Numbered from the stretch's first letter, positions 39,932 through 48,038 are shown. The stretch is DNA of 64,000 bases from Gammaproteobacteria bacterium (GCA_016191285.1 JACPPA010000029.1:1-64000); one strand, 5' to 3'. A program made the numbers and translations. Notes: generated by a model from the letters alone, not told the origin.

Positions 39932-40466
39932 GTACTTGATTGTCGGCGGGTACGCGGTTTCGCTTCATGCGCAGCCACGCGCGACCAAAGATCTGGATAT
40001 TTTGATTGGCGCAGACACTGAAAACAGCAAAGCGGTGTATGCCGCGCTCGCGAAGTTCGGAGCACCGATTGAAGGGCTGAGCGCCAAGGATTTCTCCGAG
40101 CCCGATAACTTCTTTCGCATGGGCACGCCGCCGGTGATGGTAGACATCATGCCTAAGATCAGTGGCGTCGAGTTTGAGGAAGCTTGGCGACGGCGGGTAG
40201 ATGTTCGAATAGATGATGATTTGACTGTGCCATTTATCTCGCGAGAGGACTTGCTGGTTGCAAAGGTCTCGGCGGGCCGAGCACAGGATTTGATTGACGT
40301 TGATGCATTGCGTGAAAGTATCCGGGGCCAAGAGGTCGAACCGCAACAACGGACTGGAGAGAATTCTCGGAGTCCCCAGGATCGTTCTGCCGAGAGAGAT
40401 CAAGATTCGGAGCCCAAGGATCTGTCGCGAGACCCGGACAAAGAGGTCGACGACGACCTGAAATAA
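39879..40466 (+). CDS. Nucleotidyltransferase-fold protein (DUF6036/AbiEii-like)
   Basis: The product is 195 aa. The nucleotidyltransferase core is IVGGYAVSLHAQPRATKDLD (about residues 21-40), giving the GG..AV..H..R.T.D.D pattern with D38 and D40 as likely metal ligands. A third acidic residue should be the Asp of MVDIMP near 107. The last 45 residues are strongly charged (RDQDSEPKDLSRDPDKEVDD) and probably disordered. Family members of this fold include toxins that modify tRNA, but the activity here is unproven. Confidence 0.75.
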   Translation: MHQDFKELLSAFNAGQVRYLIVGGYAVSLHAQPRATKDLDILIGADTENSKAVYAALAKFGAPIEGLSAKDFSEPDNFFRMGTPPVMVDIMPKISGVEFEEAWRRRVDVRIDDDLTVPFISREDLLVAKVSAGRAQDLIDVDALRESIRGQEVEPQQRTGENSRSPQDRSAERDQDSEPKDLSRDPDKEVDDDLK

Positions 40467-40799
40467 CAGCTCGCTCGGCAAGTTTTCCATGACGCGCGAG
40501 AATGCCTGGAGTTTTTGACAGCGCTAGTTCTGTTTCTATCGCTCTCTATCGGCACAAAGCAAAATCTTTTGACGATACATCTGACGGTATTGGCGAATCG
40601 CTGGCTTATAGTATTCATGTAAATCAGAGAGCTATGAGGCTCGGCGATGGTCTCGGCTCCGTCATCACTGACGCAAATTTTGACCTCAAGCGATCTCGAT
40701 CCTCGATCTGTCGATGCCTGGTCCACCGCCAGAGGGGGTGGAATGGATTGATGCTGTCCGCCGCTGGGACGGGAATTGTTGGAAGTAGATAGGGTTTTT
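40467..40799. other. Non-coding or decayed stretch upstream of hipB
   Basis: No supported gene. A + frame at 40502-40792 and a - frame at 40400-40726 overlap each other; neither has a recognisable domain. Base composition is lower in GC than the core genes, in keeping with an inserted segment. Confidence 0.4.
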
Positions 40800-40832
40800 A
40801 TTTTAGCTATATATAAATAAAACAGCTAAAAT
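40800..40832. promoter_or_regulatory. Inverted-repeat operator upstream of hipB
   Basis: ATTTTAGCT (40800-40808) and AGCTAAAAT (40824-40832) are a perfect 9-bp inverted repeat with a 15-bp AT-rich spacer. It ends nine bases before the hipB ATG. The position and symmetry fit autoregulation by the HipB dimer, as known for E. coli hipBA. The A/T-rich spacer (TATATAAAT) could hold the -10 element. Confidence 0.75.
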
Positions 40833-40841
40833 AATTACACT

Positions 40842-41351
40842 ATGGCTAAGACAATCGCTCCGCTCCTTCCCTCGACGACCGACTTCTTGCAACGGTTCGG
40901 CGAACGGCTGCGCTTGGCGCGCTTGCGTCGGCGTTTGACCGCCAAGCAGGTGGCGGAACGGGCGGGCATGGCGCCGATGACCCTGCGCAGCCTGGAGCGG
41001 GGCGGCGCGGGAGTGACGATGGGGGCTTACCTGACCGTCATGCAGGTGCTTGGCATTGAGAAAGACTTAGACTTGCTAGGGGCTGCCGATCCACTGGGGC
41101 GCGAGCTGCAGGATGCGCGCTTGACTGCTCGTGGCAAGCCGTCAGCATCCGTGGAGCCGGTTAAGCGCCGGCAAACGGTCACTGTTGCAGATATGACCAC
41201 GAGGCGTGTGGTGCAGACTACGCCGGGCAAGTCCCAGCCTCGGCCTCGCAAGGGTGCTGGGCGCTGGATCGAGAAGAGCGGCTTTACCAGCGCCCAGAGC
41301 TTGGTCGATCTGATCGATCCCAAGAGCACAGCGCCTTCGAGGCGGCGTTGA
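40842..41351 (+). CDS. hipB: HipB-like antitoxin and repressor (XRE family) with C-terminal extension
   Basis: The product is 169 aa, nearly twice E. coli HipB. The helix-turn-helix lies at about residues 20-55 (RLARLRRRLTAKQVAERAGM). The C-terminal 80 residues are basic, with TTPGKSQPRPRKGAGRW and a final RWIEKSGFTSAQSLVDLIDP segment. The gene ends one base before hipA. The extension may contact HipA or DNA, which is inference. Confidence 0.88.
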   Translation: MAKTIAPLLPSTTDFLQRFGERLRLARLRRRLTAKQVAERAGMAPMTLRSLERGGAGVTMGAYLTVMQVLGIEKDLDLLGAADPLGRELQDARLTARGKPSASVEPVKRRQTVTVADMTTRRVVQTTPGKSQPRPRKGAGRWIEKSGFTSAQSLVDLIDPKSTAPSRRR

Positions 41352-41352
41352 G

Positions 41353-42618
41353 ATGCCCATCGCCGTTTACGCTGATTGGGATGGATTGCCACATCCGCTG
41401 CGGCTCGGTCTGCTGCATGCACAGCGCTTCGCGGCACGCGAGGTGTTTGAGTTCGAGTTCGATGCCGAGGCATTAACGCGTCCTGCGGTGGTGGGTTTTC
41501 AACTCGATCCACGCCTTGGTTTGTTCATAGGCCGCCAGCATCCGCCGCAGGGCCACGAGACGTTTGGTGTCTTCGCCGATGCCAGCCCAGATCGTTGGGG
41601 TCGTTTGCTCATGCAGCGGCGTTTGGAACGAGAGAAGCGGGCGGGCCAGGCCCCCAAGCGTGCGCGCCTGTACGAATCCGACTACCTGCTGGGCGTACAT
41701 GACGCGTTCCGAGTGGGCGGGCTTCGATTCCGGCTCGATGACGTCGGTGAGTTCCTGGACAACCGTCATGACGCTGCGGCGCCGCCCTTCGTACAACTGC
41801 GCGAGCTGGAAGCCGCCAGCCTGGGGCTGGAACGCGATGAAGACAACACGGCCAAGGCTGGCGACGACTGGTTGCGGATGTTGATCGCGCCGGGTGGTTC
41901 GTTGGGCGGAGCTCGACCCAAGGCCAGCGTCGTCGATCCGGAGGGTCATTTGTGGATCGCCAAGTTTCCCAGCGTGCGCGACGAGCACGACGTGGGCGGC
42001 TGGGAGCTTGTGGTGCAGACCTTGGCGCGGGGCTGCGGACTGCGTGTGCCCGAAAGCCTGGCGCGCCGGTTCGCGAATCCGCACCACAGCTTTCTCGTAA
42101 AACGCTTCGATCGAACCGACGCCGGACGACGTTCGCACTTCGCCTCGGCCATGACGCTGACCGGGCGCAAAGATGGCGATGACGCATCGACGGGCGCGAG
42201 CTACCTGGAGCTGGCCCGTGTACTGATCGATCACGGCGCGCAGACCGATGCCGACCTTCAAGAATTGTGGTCACGCGTCGTGTTCAACATGCTGGTCTCG
42301 AACACCGACGACCATCTGCGCAATCACGGCTTCCTGCTGGTGCCGGGCAAGGGGTGGCGTCTGACCGAGGCTTTCGACATGAACCCGGTAGCCGACTCAG
42401 ATGGCTTGCGGCTGAACGTCAGCGAGGCCGACAACGCACAGGATCTCGACCTGGCTCGTTCCGTGGCGCCCTACTTCCGGGTTGCGGCGAAGAACGCGAA
42501 CCCGATCATCGAGCGCAGCCAGACGGTCGTGCGGCAGTGGCCGAAGATTGCCACGAGTCTGCGCATCCCGGCCCGCGAACAGCAGCGGATGGCCTTCGCG
42601 TTTCGGCTGGCGGAATGA
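41353..42618 (+). CDS. hipA: HipA-family serine/threonine kinase toxin
   Basis: The product is 421 aa. HipA proteins phosphorylate glutamyl-tRNA synthetase or other targets and induce dormancy. The glycine-rich loop is GGSLGGARPKA (181-191), the ATP-binding Lys is K204 in LWIAKFP, the catalytic loop is NTDDHLRNHG (317-326) and the metal Asp is D342 in AFDMNP. All kinase motifs are present, so the toxin looks intact. It is coupled to hipB. Confidence 0.92.
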   Translation: MPIAVYADWDGLPHPLRLGLLHAQRFAAREVFEFEFDAEALTRPAVVGFQLDPRLGLFIGRQHPPQGHETFGVFADASPDRWGRLLMQRRLEREKRAGQAPKRARLYESDYLLGVHDAFRVGGLRFRLDDVGEFLDNRHDAAAPPFVQLRELEAASLGLERDEDNTAKAGDDWLRMLIAPGGSLGGARPKASVVDPEGHLWIAKFPSVRDEHDVGGWELVVQTLARGCGLRVPESLARRFANPHHSFLVKRFDRTDAGRRSHFASAMTLTGRKDGDDASTGASYLELARVLIDHGAQTDADLQELWSRVVFNMLVSNTDDHLRNHGFLLVPGKGWRLTEAFDMNPVADSDGLRLNVSEADNAQDLDLARSVAPYFRVAAKNANPIIERSQTVVRQWPKIATSLRIPAREQQRMAFAFRLAE

Positions 42619-42833
42619 TAGTTACGCCGGCCGTTGTGAGCACTCATTTTTTTCGAGCGAAGTGACGACAAATATCGAGTAGGCCTCGAGAAAACCAGAG
42701 CCCACGTGGGTTTTCGGTCTTCGGCAAGTTATCGTCGCACATAATCTGAACACCTCATGCGGAGTTTTGAGATAACTTCTAGTGCCCTTCCCGCAATAAA
42801 CCGACGTAATTCATGGGCTACTGGGGCACTGGA
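42619..42833. other. Non-coding stretch after hipA
   Basis: GAGAAAACC and GGGTTTTC (about 42689-42716) form a hairpin around CCCACGTGGG, possibly the end of the hipBA transcript although no U tract follows. Nothing else is recognised before the REPIN. Confidence 0.35.
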
Positions 42834-42895
42834 TGGGAGCCGTTTTAGCGGCGAATCTTCGCGACTTTCTCATTCGCGGCTAAAGCCGCTCCCAC
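42834..42895. repeat. REPIN (inverted REP pair) inside the RAYT remnant
   Basis: TGGGAGCCGTTTTAGCGGCG and ATTCGCGGCTAAAGCCGCTC are inverted REP units separated by about 15 bases. The total length is about 62 bp, the same architecture as the copies near 48.0 and 51.5 kb. One arm carries T and C changes, so this copy is older or drifting. Confidence 0.85.
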
Positions 42896-43051
42896 TGCCC
42901 CGGCGAAAGGCAGTAACGTCGGCAGAGGTGTGGGACGTGACGCGTCGTGACGCCGGTTTCGCGCAATCTCAAATAGCCGTTGTCGAATCGAGGTGAAATC
43001 GGAATCGATGAGGGTGGTCGTGATCCCCGCCCTAACCGGATTCAAATCGAC
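42845..43051 (-). pseudogene. C-terminal remnant of a REP-associated (RAYT, Y1) transposase
   Basis: The - strand reads VDLNPVRAGITTTLIDSDFT then SIRQRLFEIARN. The VDLNPVRA and SDFTSI motifs are typical of the C-terminal part of RAYT transposases. A TAG stop replaces the residue before VDLN, and everything upstream, including the catalytic HUH and Tyr, is gone. The REPIN supplies the last codons before the stop. Confidence 0.75.
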
Positions 43052-43065
43052 CTACACCATCGCTG

Positions 43066-43434
43066 TTAACACCGCGCCCTCGTCCAACAAGGCTTGCGAT
43101 TTGAAGCGATAGCCAGCTTGACCGGCTTGCCGATGCGGCTGAGCATTTCCACCAGCGTGTCGATGGTGAACTTGGCCGTTTTCTTGTTCACCACGTCGGA
43201 CACGCACGGGCGCGAGATCATCAGAATCTCGGCGGCCTCGGCCTGCTTCAAGTGATGTTCCGCAATCCAGGTGGACAGCGCTTCCATCAGTTGTTGCTTG
43301 AGCAGCCGCGTGTCATTGATCTGCTTGCGGGACGCAGCCTGTAGACGCTTGGCCTCGGCCGGCGCAAAACCCAGTTCGAAGAAGAGGTTCGCGCCCGGCT
43401 TTGTCACATGGCGAATTTTGGTGTCGATCGTCAT
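43066..43434 (-). CDS. Helix-turn-helix antitoxin (HigA-like)
   Basis: The product is 122 aa from ATG 43434. The helix-turn-helix lies in HLKQAEAAEILMISRPCVSD (about residues 60-79), followed by KKTAKFTIDTLVEMLSRIGK. This is the XRE-type antitoxin that follows RelE/Gp49-like toxin genes. Its start overlaps the upstream toxin remnant by four bases (ATGA), confirming the toxin-first gene order. The reading frame is intact while its partner is decayed. Confidence 0.82.
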   Translation of the reverse strand: MTIDTKIRHVTKPGANLFFELGFAPAEAKRLQAASRKQINDTRLLKQQLMEALSTWIAEHHLKQAEAAEILMISRPCVSDVVNKKTAKFTIDTLVEMLSRIGKPVKLAIASNRKPCWTRARC

Positions 43435-43592
43435 TTCTTTGCCTTTCTCGCGTTGACCACGACGCGATAACGCACCGTGGCAATGGCTTTGTGCCGCACG
43501 CTGGTTACCTGCATCTTCTTCTGGAAGCAATGCAGGACATACGGCGGCAACCGCCACAAATAACCGAATAATCGAAACTCCGGCGCCGAACG
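43431..43592 (-). pseudogene. Decayed RelE/HigB-like toxin (C-terminal part)
   Basis: The last 38 residues, YVLHCFQKKMQVTS followed by an RYR segment and KAKK, match the end of Gp49/HigB-type toxins, where VYVLHCFQKKTQKTS is usual. Upstream the frame reads as unrelated sequence, and the expected EIR..RV.Y core is missing or shifted to another frame. The longer frame to 43784 has no toxin features and runs into the helicase gene's start region. So the toxin appears truncated or frameshifted. Confidence 0.65.
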
Positions 43593-43669
43593 ACCGAGGA
43601 CATCGAGTAGTCTATGGAATATCCGAGAGAGTCCATTCACGAATACCCAAGCTGGGGGAGTTTGCAGAC

Positions 43670-46129
43670 GTGAAAGCGAAGTCGCGCAACGGCAGAACGA
43701 CGAGGTCCAAGCGATCTCCGCAACCTCGAGTGTCTCATACGCATGCGCCGGCGGAGCTTCCACCGGTTGAATGGCAGCGGGCATTGCGTCGCCAGTTCGG
43801 TCGCGAGCAGATATTCGGATTGGAAAATATCGGCGCGGAGCGGTTCTTTTCCGAGTTCCGGGTCACCAATGCACAATCGAAGAACACCTATCGCGTTGCG
43901 ATTCGCGGCACTCAGGCGGGCGACAATTATTGCGCCTGTCCCGACGCCGCCACCAACGAGCTGGGGACCTGCAAGCACATCGAGTTTGTGCTCGCCGCGT
44001 TGGAGAAAAAGCGGGGCGCTAAATCAGCCTTGGCGCGCGGCTACCGGCCAGCGTTTTCCGAACTCTACCTGCGCCACGATCACGTACGTTCAATCCATTT
44101 CCGCGCTGGCACGGATTGTCCGGCGGGTTTGTTAAAAGCAGCGGCATGGCTGTTCGACGAGTCCCGTGGCTGGGTCTTGCCGGCCGCACGTTTTGACGAG
44201 CTCGATCGCTTCTTGATGTTGGCGGCCAAAACGAAACACGAACTGCGCGCTTACGACGATGCGCTCGATTTCATCGCCGGGCGACGCGATGCGCAACGCC
44301 GTACGCTGGCGCTCGACGGCTTGTTCCCCCGCGGTGTTGCCGAGCCTGCGTTGAAGGAGTTACTTAAGGTCCCGTTGTACCCGTACCAGACCGAAGGCGC
44401 TCTGTTTGCGGTTCGCGCCGGCCGCGCGCTGATCGGCGACGAAATGGGTCTGGGCAAGACCATCCAGGCGATTGCCGCCGCTGAAATTTTGATCCGGCAT
44501 TTCGGTCTCTCGAAAATACTGGTCATTTGTCCGACTTCGCTCAAATACCAGTGGCAAAGCGAAGTCGCGCGTTTTTCCGGTCGCGATTCGCGCGTCGTCA
44601 CCGGTGGCCGCGCCCACCGTCAAAAGGACTTTGCGCTGGGCGATCTTTACAAGATCACCAACTATGAAAAACTGCAACCCGACCTCGATCTAATCACCGC
44701 CTGGGCCCCGGAATTGGTGATCCTCGACGAGGCGCAGCGGGTCAAGAACTGGAATACGATCGCGGCTCGGGCTTTGAAGCGTATCGACAGCCCCTATGCC
44801 GTCGTGCTCACCGGCACACCACTGGAAAACAAACTCGAGGAACTGATTTCCATCGTCCAGTTCGTCGACCAGCATCGCCTGGGACCCACTTGGAAGCTGC
44901 TTTACACACATCAGGTCAAGGACGAAGGCGGCCGCGTTACCGGCTATACCGGGCTCGAAAAAATCGGCCAGACGTTGGCGCCGATTATGATCAGACGCCG
45001 CAAATCCGAAGTCCTGATGCAGTTGCCGAAACGCACTGACCAGAATCTGCTGCTGCCGATGACCGAGCCACAGATGACTTACCACCAGGAAAACGCCGAC
45101 ATCGTGGCGCAGATCGTCCAGCGCTGGCGCAAGACAAAATTCCTTTCGGACACGGATCAGCGACGCCTGACTTGCGCCTTGCAAAACATGCGCATGTCGT
45201 GCAACAGCACCTATCTGCTCGACCAGGAAAGCGACCATGGCGTCAAGACCGACGAGCTGGCGGCGTTGTTCGACGACCTGTTCGTGCAACCGGACGCGAA
45301 AGCAGTAGTGTTCAGTCAATGGACGCGAACCCACGATATCGTTATACGTCGCCTCGCGGTGCGCGGGATCGGCTACGTGAGTTTTCACGGTGGCGTGCCC
45401 TCGGAAAAGCGACCGGCGTTGGTGGAACGTTTCCGTACCGATCCGGAGTGTCGGGTGTTCCTCTCGACGGATGCCGGGTCCTCCGGCCTCAACCTGCAAA
45501 ACGCCTCGACTTTGGTGAACATGGATCTACCGTGGAATCCAGCGCTTCTCGAACAACGCATCGCGCGGATTCACCGCATCGGGCAGCGGCGGCCGGTGCA
45601 GATCATCAATTTGATCGCCAAAGGAACGATTGAAGAAGGCATGCTCTCGGTGCTGGCCTTCAAGCGGTCCTTATCGGCCGGGATTCTCGACGGTGGTACA
45701 GGTGAGATTTCGTTGGGTGGTTCGCGTCTCAGCCGCTTTTTGAAGGACGTCGAAAAAGTCACCAGCCACATGGGCGAGGGCGACAGCATCACACCCGCCG
45801 AAGAAGTGGAGAACGTGGTGACTGCGCCAATAGTCACGCCGGTGCAAGCAGCGCACGCGGAGGTAGGACATGGCGGGCATGAGGCTGCAACAATGGTCGC
45901 CAAGGACCCGGCACTACCGCTGCCTTCGCATGGTGACCCGTGGCAAGTTGTGGCGCAGGTCGGCGCGCGGTTGCTCTCGACCTTGGCGGCGACCCACACC
46001 TGGATGGAACGCGACTCTGGGACCGGGGTGCGCAACCTCAAGCTCCCGCTGCCTCCCCCAGAGACAGTCAAACAACTTGCCGACGCGTTTTCGGCGTTGG
46101 CGGACGCGTTGCGGGGTCATCTCCCGTGA
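43670..46129 (+). CDS. SNF2-family helicase with N-terminal SWIM zinc finger
   Basis: The product is 819 aa. The SWIM motif is C88-x-C90 ... C101-x-H103. The SNF2 ATPase has Walker A DEMGLGKT (257-264), the DEAQ box (353-356), and the C-terminal lobe with motif VI QRIARIHRIGQ (629-639). The last 120 residues are low complexity then a short conserved-looking domain. SNF2 proteins translocate on double-stranded DNA. Similar proteins occur in defence islands, but no partner nuclease or methylase is present here. Confidence 0.9.
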   Translation: MKAKSRNGRTTRSKRSPQPRVSHTHAPAELPPVEWQRALRRQFGREQIFGLENIGAERFFSEFRVTNAQSKNTYRVAIRGTQAGDNYCACPDAATNELGTCKHIEFVLAALEKKRGAKSALARGYRPAFSELYLRHDHVRSIHFRAGTDCPAGLLKAAAWLFDESRGWVLPAARFDELDRFLMLAAKTKHELRAYDDALDFIAGRRDAQRRTLALDGLFPRGVAEPALKELLKVPLYPYQTEGALFAVRAGRALIGDEMGLGKTIQAIAAAEILIRHFGLSKILVICPTSLKYQWQSEVARFSGRDSRVVTGGRAHRQKDFALGDLYKITNYEKLQPDLDLITAWAPELVILDEAQRVKNWNTIAARALKRIDSPYAVVLTGTPLENKLEELISIVQFVDQHRLGPTWKLLYTHQVKDEGGRVTGYTGLEKIGQTLAPIMIRRRKSEVLMQLPKRTDQNLLLPMTEPQMTYHQENADIVAQIVQRWRKTKFLSDTDQRRLTCALQNMRMSCNSTYLLDQESDHGVKTDELAALFDDLFVQPDAKAVVFSQWTRTHDIVIRRLAVRGIGYVSFHGGVPSEKRPALVERFRTDPECRVFLSTDAGSSGLNLQNASTLVNMDLPWNPALLEQRIARIHRIGQRRPVQIINLIAKGTIEEGMLSVLAFKRSLSAGILDGGTGEISLGGSRLSRFLKDVEKVTSHMGEGDSITPAEEVENVVTAPIVTPVQAAHAEVGHGGHEAATMVAKDPALPLPSHGDPWQVVAQVGARLLSTLAATHTWMERDSGTGVRNLKLPLPPPETVKQLADAFSALADALRGHLP

Positions 46130-46182
46130 TGATGGCGGTGAACTCCAGTCCCTATCAGGTAGTGACAGGATTAAGCGCTTGA

Positions 46183-46644
46183 ATGGGCATGAATCCAGAA
46201 ACCGATGCACGTTGGATGGCTCATGCGCTGACGCTTGCGGCGCTTGCCGAACAGCACAGGGAAGTGCCTGTCGGCGCGGTGGTGATCCGCGATAATGAAA
46301 TCGTTGGCGCGGGTTGGAATCAACCCATCGGCACGCATGATCCCACTGCCCACGCCGAGATTGTCGCGTTACGCGATGCGGCACGGCGCCTCGGCAACTA
46401 TCGCCTTTCTGCCACCACGCTCTATGTCACCTTGGAGCCCTGCGCCATGTGTAGTGGCGCAATCATGTACGCCCGCGTCGCACGCGTGGTGTATGCCGCG
46501 CCGGATCCGAAGGCGGGTGCGGCGGGCAGTGTGTTCGATATTTTAAATTCCGAGCGTTTGAATCACCGGGTGTCGATTACCAGTGGAGTGGCGGCGGCGT
46601 CCGCCGCGCAAATGTTGCAGGCATTTTTTAAACAGCGTCGATAA
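46183..46644 (+). CDS. tadA: tRNA-specific adenosine deaminase
   Basis: The product is 153 aa. TadA makes inosine at the wobble position of tRNA-Arg(ACG). The zinc site is HAE (THDPTAHAEIVALRDA) and PCAMC (LEPCAMCSGAIMYARVARVV). A second ATG two codons downstream is possible. tadA commonly lies near guaA in proteobacteria, which marks the 39-46 kb segment as an insertion. Confidence 0.95.
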   Translation: MGMNPETDARWMAHALTLAALAEQHREVPVGAVVIRDNEIVGAGWNQPIGTHDPTAHAEIVALRDAARRLGNYRLSATTLYVTLEPCAMCSGAIMYARVARVVYAAPDPKAGAAGSVFDILNSERLNHRVSITSGVAAASAAQMLQAFFKQRR

Positions 46645-46649
46645 TCATC

Positions 46650-47168
46650 ATGACCTCGACCCTCACACAATACACCTTGGAAGAATTGGCGCTCGCGCTT
46701 GGCGATGCGCTGAATAAAAAAAAATGGACGCTTGCCACCGCGGAATCCTGCACCGGCGGTTGGGTGACGCAAGCAGTGACCGCAATCGCCGGCAGCTCAG
46801 CGTGGTTCGATCGCGGTTTCGTTACTTATTCAAACGAAGCTAAGCACGAAATGCTCGGCGTCGCGCTAGCAACCATCGTCGAACACGGCGCAGTCAGCAG
46901 CGCTACGGCGGAGGCCATGGCGCGTGGTGCCCTCATCCATTCGCCCGCCGCGTTAGCCGTGTCGATTACGGGTGTGGCGGGACCCACCGGTGCGAGTTCC
47001 ACGAAACCGGTGGGCACCGTGTGGTTTGGTTTTGCCGTGCGCGACGGCGTAACCATGACCCGCCATCGTGTGTTTGCTGGCGATCGTCACGCCGTGCGCA
47101 TTCAGGCGGTGGAGTTTGCGCTGCGCGGGCTACTCGCGATAACGGCGGATCGGGCGCCAGAGTCGTAA
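46650..47168 (+). CDS. pncC: Nicotinamide-nucleotide amidase (CinA C-terminal domain)
   Basis: The product is 172 aa, a stand-alone CinA C-terminal domain that deamidates NMN to nicotinate mononucleotide. ATAESCTGGWVTQAVTAIAG carries the catalytic Ser and the ESCTGG motif; SITGVAGPTG is also typical. It lies 5 bp after tadA. recA, often nearby, is not in the window. Confidence 0.93.
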   Translation: MTSTLTQYTLEELALALGDALNKKKWTLATAESCTGGWVTQAVTAIAGSSAWFDRGFVTYSNEAKHEMLGVALATIVEHGAVSSATAEAMARGALIHSPAALAVSITGVAGPTGASSTKPVGTVWFGFAVRDGVTMTRHRVFAGDRHAVRIQAVEFALRGLLAITADRAPES

Positions 47169-47196
47169 CGCACTCTGGCCGCACATCGCCTGCAAT

Positions 47197-47721
47197 TTAA
47201 AGCGGTCCAGGCCGCACTGGATTCTTCCCATCCCAACCCTTGGCGGCGTCCTCGACCAGCTGAAACAGATCTTTGAAGACCGGCGAGTTATCCCACAGCT
47301 CGATGTAGTGGCCGACGGTTTTCACCGTGTCGAAGTACACGAGCTCAGCGCCACCGACAGTACATTCGAAAGCGGCCGCGTGCCCGCGCGCCCGGTACTC
47401 AGCGCAGGTGGCCTTATAGTCCACCGGCATCATCCCAAAATGATGTACACCCACGCGGCCGGCGTCGAGAAATTCCTTGTAGACCGACGGCGCATCGTTG
47501 TGTTGATAGATCAACTCGATCTGCACATCTCCGCTGTTGCCGAGCGCGAGATCGACATCCACATTCGACGGCTGACCGAAGTAGCGCTGATTCTGCAACG
47601 GGCAATGTTCGAACATAAAAAACGGGCCGACTTTCAGTACCTCGGTCCAATACTTGAGCGCGGCGTCTAGATCACGAACGACATAGGCGACTTGGCGAAT
47701 GGTATACAACGGTTGCGTCAT
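47197..47721 (-). CDS. VOC-family protein (glyoxalase/methylmalonyl-CoA epimerase fold)
   Basis: The product is 174 aa. Two VOC modules are seen, with the opening RQVAYVVRDLDAALKYWTEV and the second module near GRVGVHHFGMM. Candidate metal ligands are the His of VHHFG, the Glu of VQIELIY and the Glu of GHYIELW. The substrate cannot be predicted; members include epimerases, glyoxalases and ring-cleaving dioxygenases. Standing convergent with pncC. Confidence 0.82.
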   Translation of the reverse strand: MTQPLYTIRQVAYVVRDLDAALKYWTEVLKVGPFFMFEHCPLQNQRYFGQPSNVDVDLALGNSGDVQIELIYQHNDAPSVYKEFLDAGRVGVHHFGMMPVDYKATCAEYRARGHAAAFECTVGGAELVYFDTVKTVGHYIELWDNSPVFKDLFQLVEDAAKGWDGKNPVRPGPL

Positions 47722-47960
47722 GGTTGTTTCTCCGGTGATGCGTGGAGACGGACAGTACCGTGAATGAGAAGCGGAGAAAAGGCGCGACCTGGAGGACCAT
47801 TCGGGCCACAGCGGACAGCTGCGATAGCGGTAAGGCGGCGCTGCTGGCAGTGCGGAATCATCGCCAGTTCAAGGCCAATTACGCGCAACTCCACCCAAGT
47901 TTCCGGCGCAGATGCCGTCTAGTGTTTCAACCGCGGACACACAAAAGCGAGAGCCGCGTT
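47722..47960. other. Non-coding stretch next to a REPIN
   Basis: With the following REPIN this makes a 317-bp gap between the VOC gene and the sensor-kinase gene. No supported gene or promoter was found. Short + frames here have no family features. Confidence 0.4.
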
Positions 47961-48022
47961 GTGGGAGCGGCTTTAGCCGCGAATCCTTATCGAAGTCGAT
48001 TCGCCGCTAAAGCGGCTCCCAC
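47961..48022. repeat. REPIN, best-preserved copy
   Basis: GTGGGAGCGGCTTTAGCCGC at the left and GCCGCTAAAGCGGCTCCCAC at the right, with GAATCCTTATCGAAGTCGATTC-type sequence between. The 62-bp unit is nearly symmetric and could fold as one long hairpin. It ends 16 bp from the stop codon of the kinase gene. Confidence 0.92.
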
Positions 48023-48038
48023 CAGAAGCAAGGATGCG

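Noticed and set aside
43593-43784. Extending the decayed toxin to ATG-like starts near 43784
   Set aside because: Those residues show no toxin features and overlap the start of the helicase gene on the other strand.
44690-45499. 269-codon - strand frame opposite the SNF2 helicase
   Set aside because: The helicase motifs on the + strand are unambiguous and the antisense frame has none.
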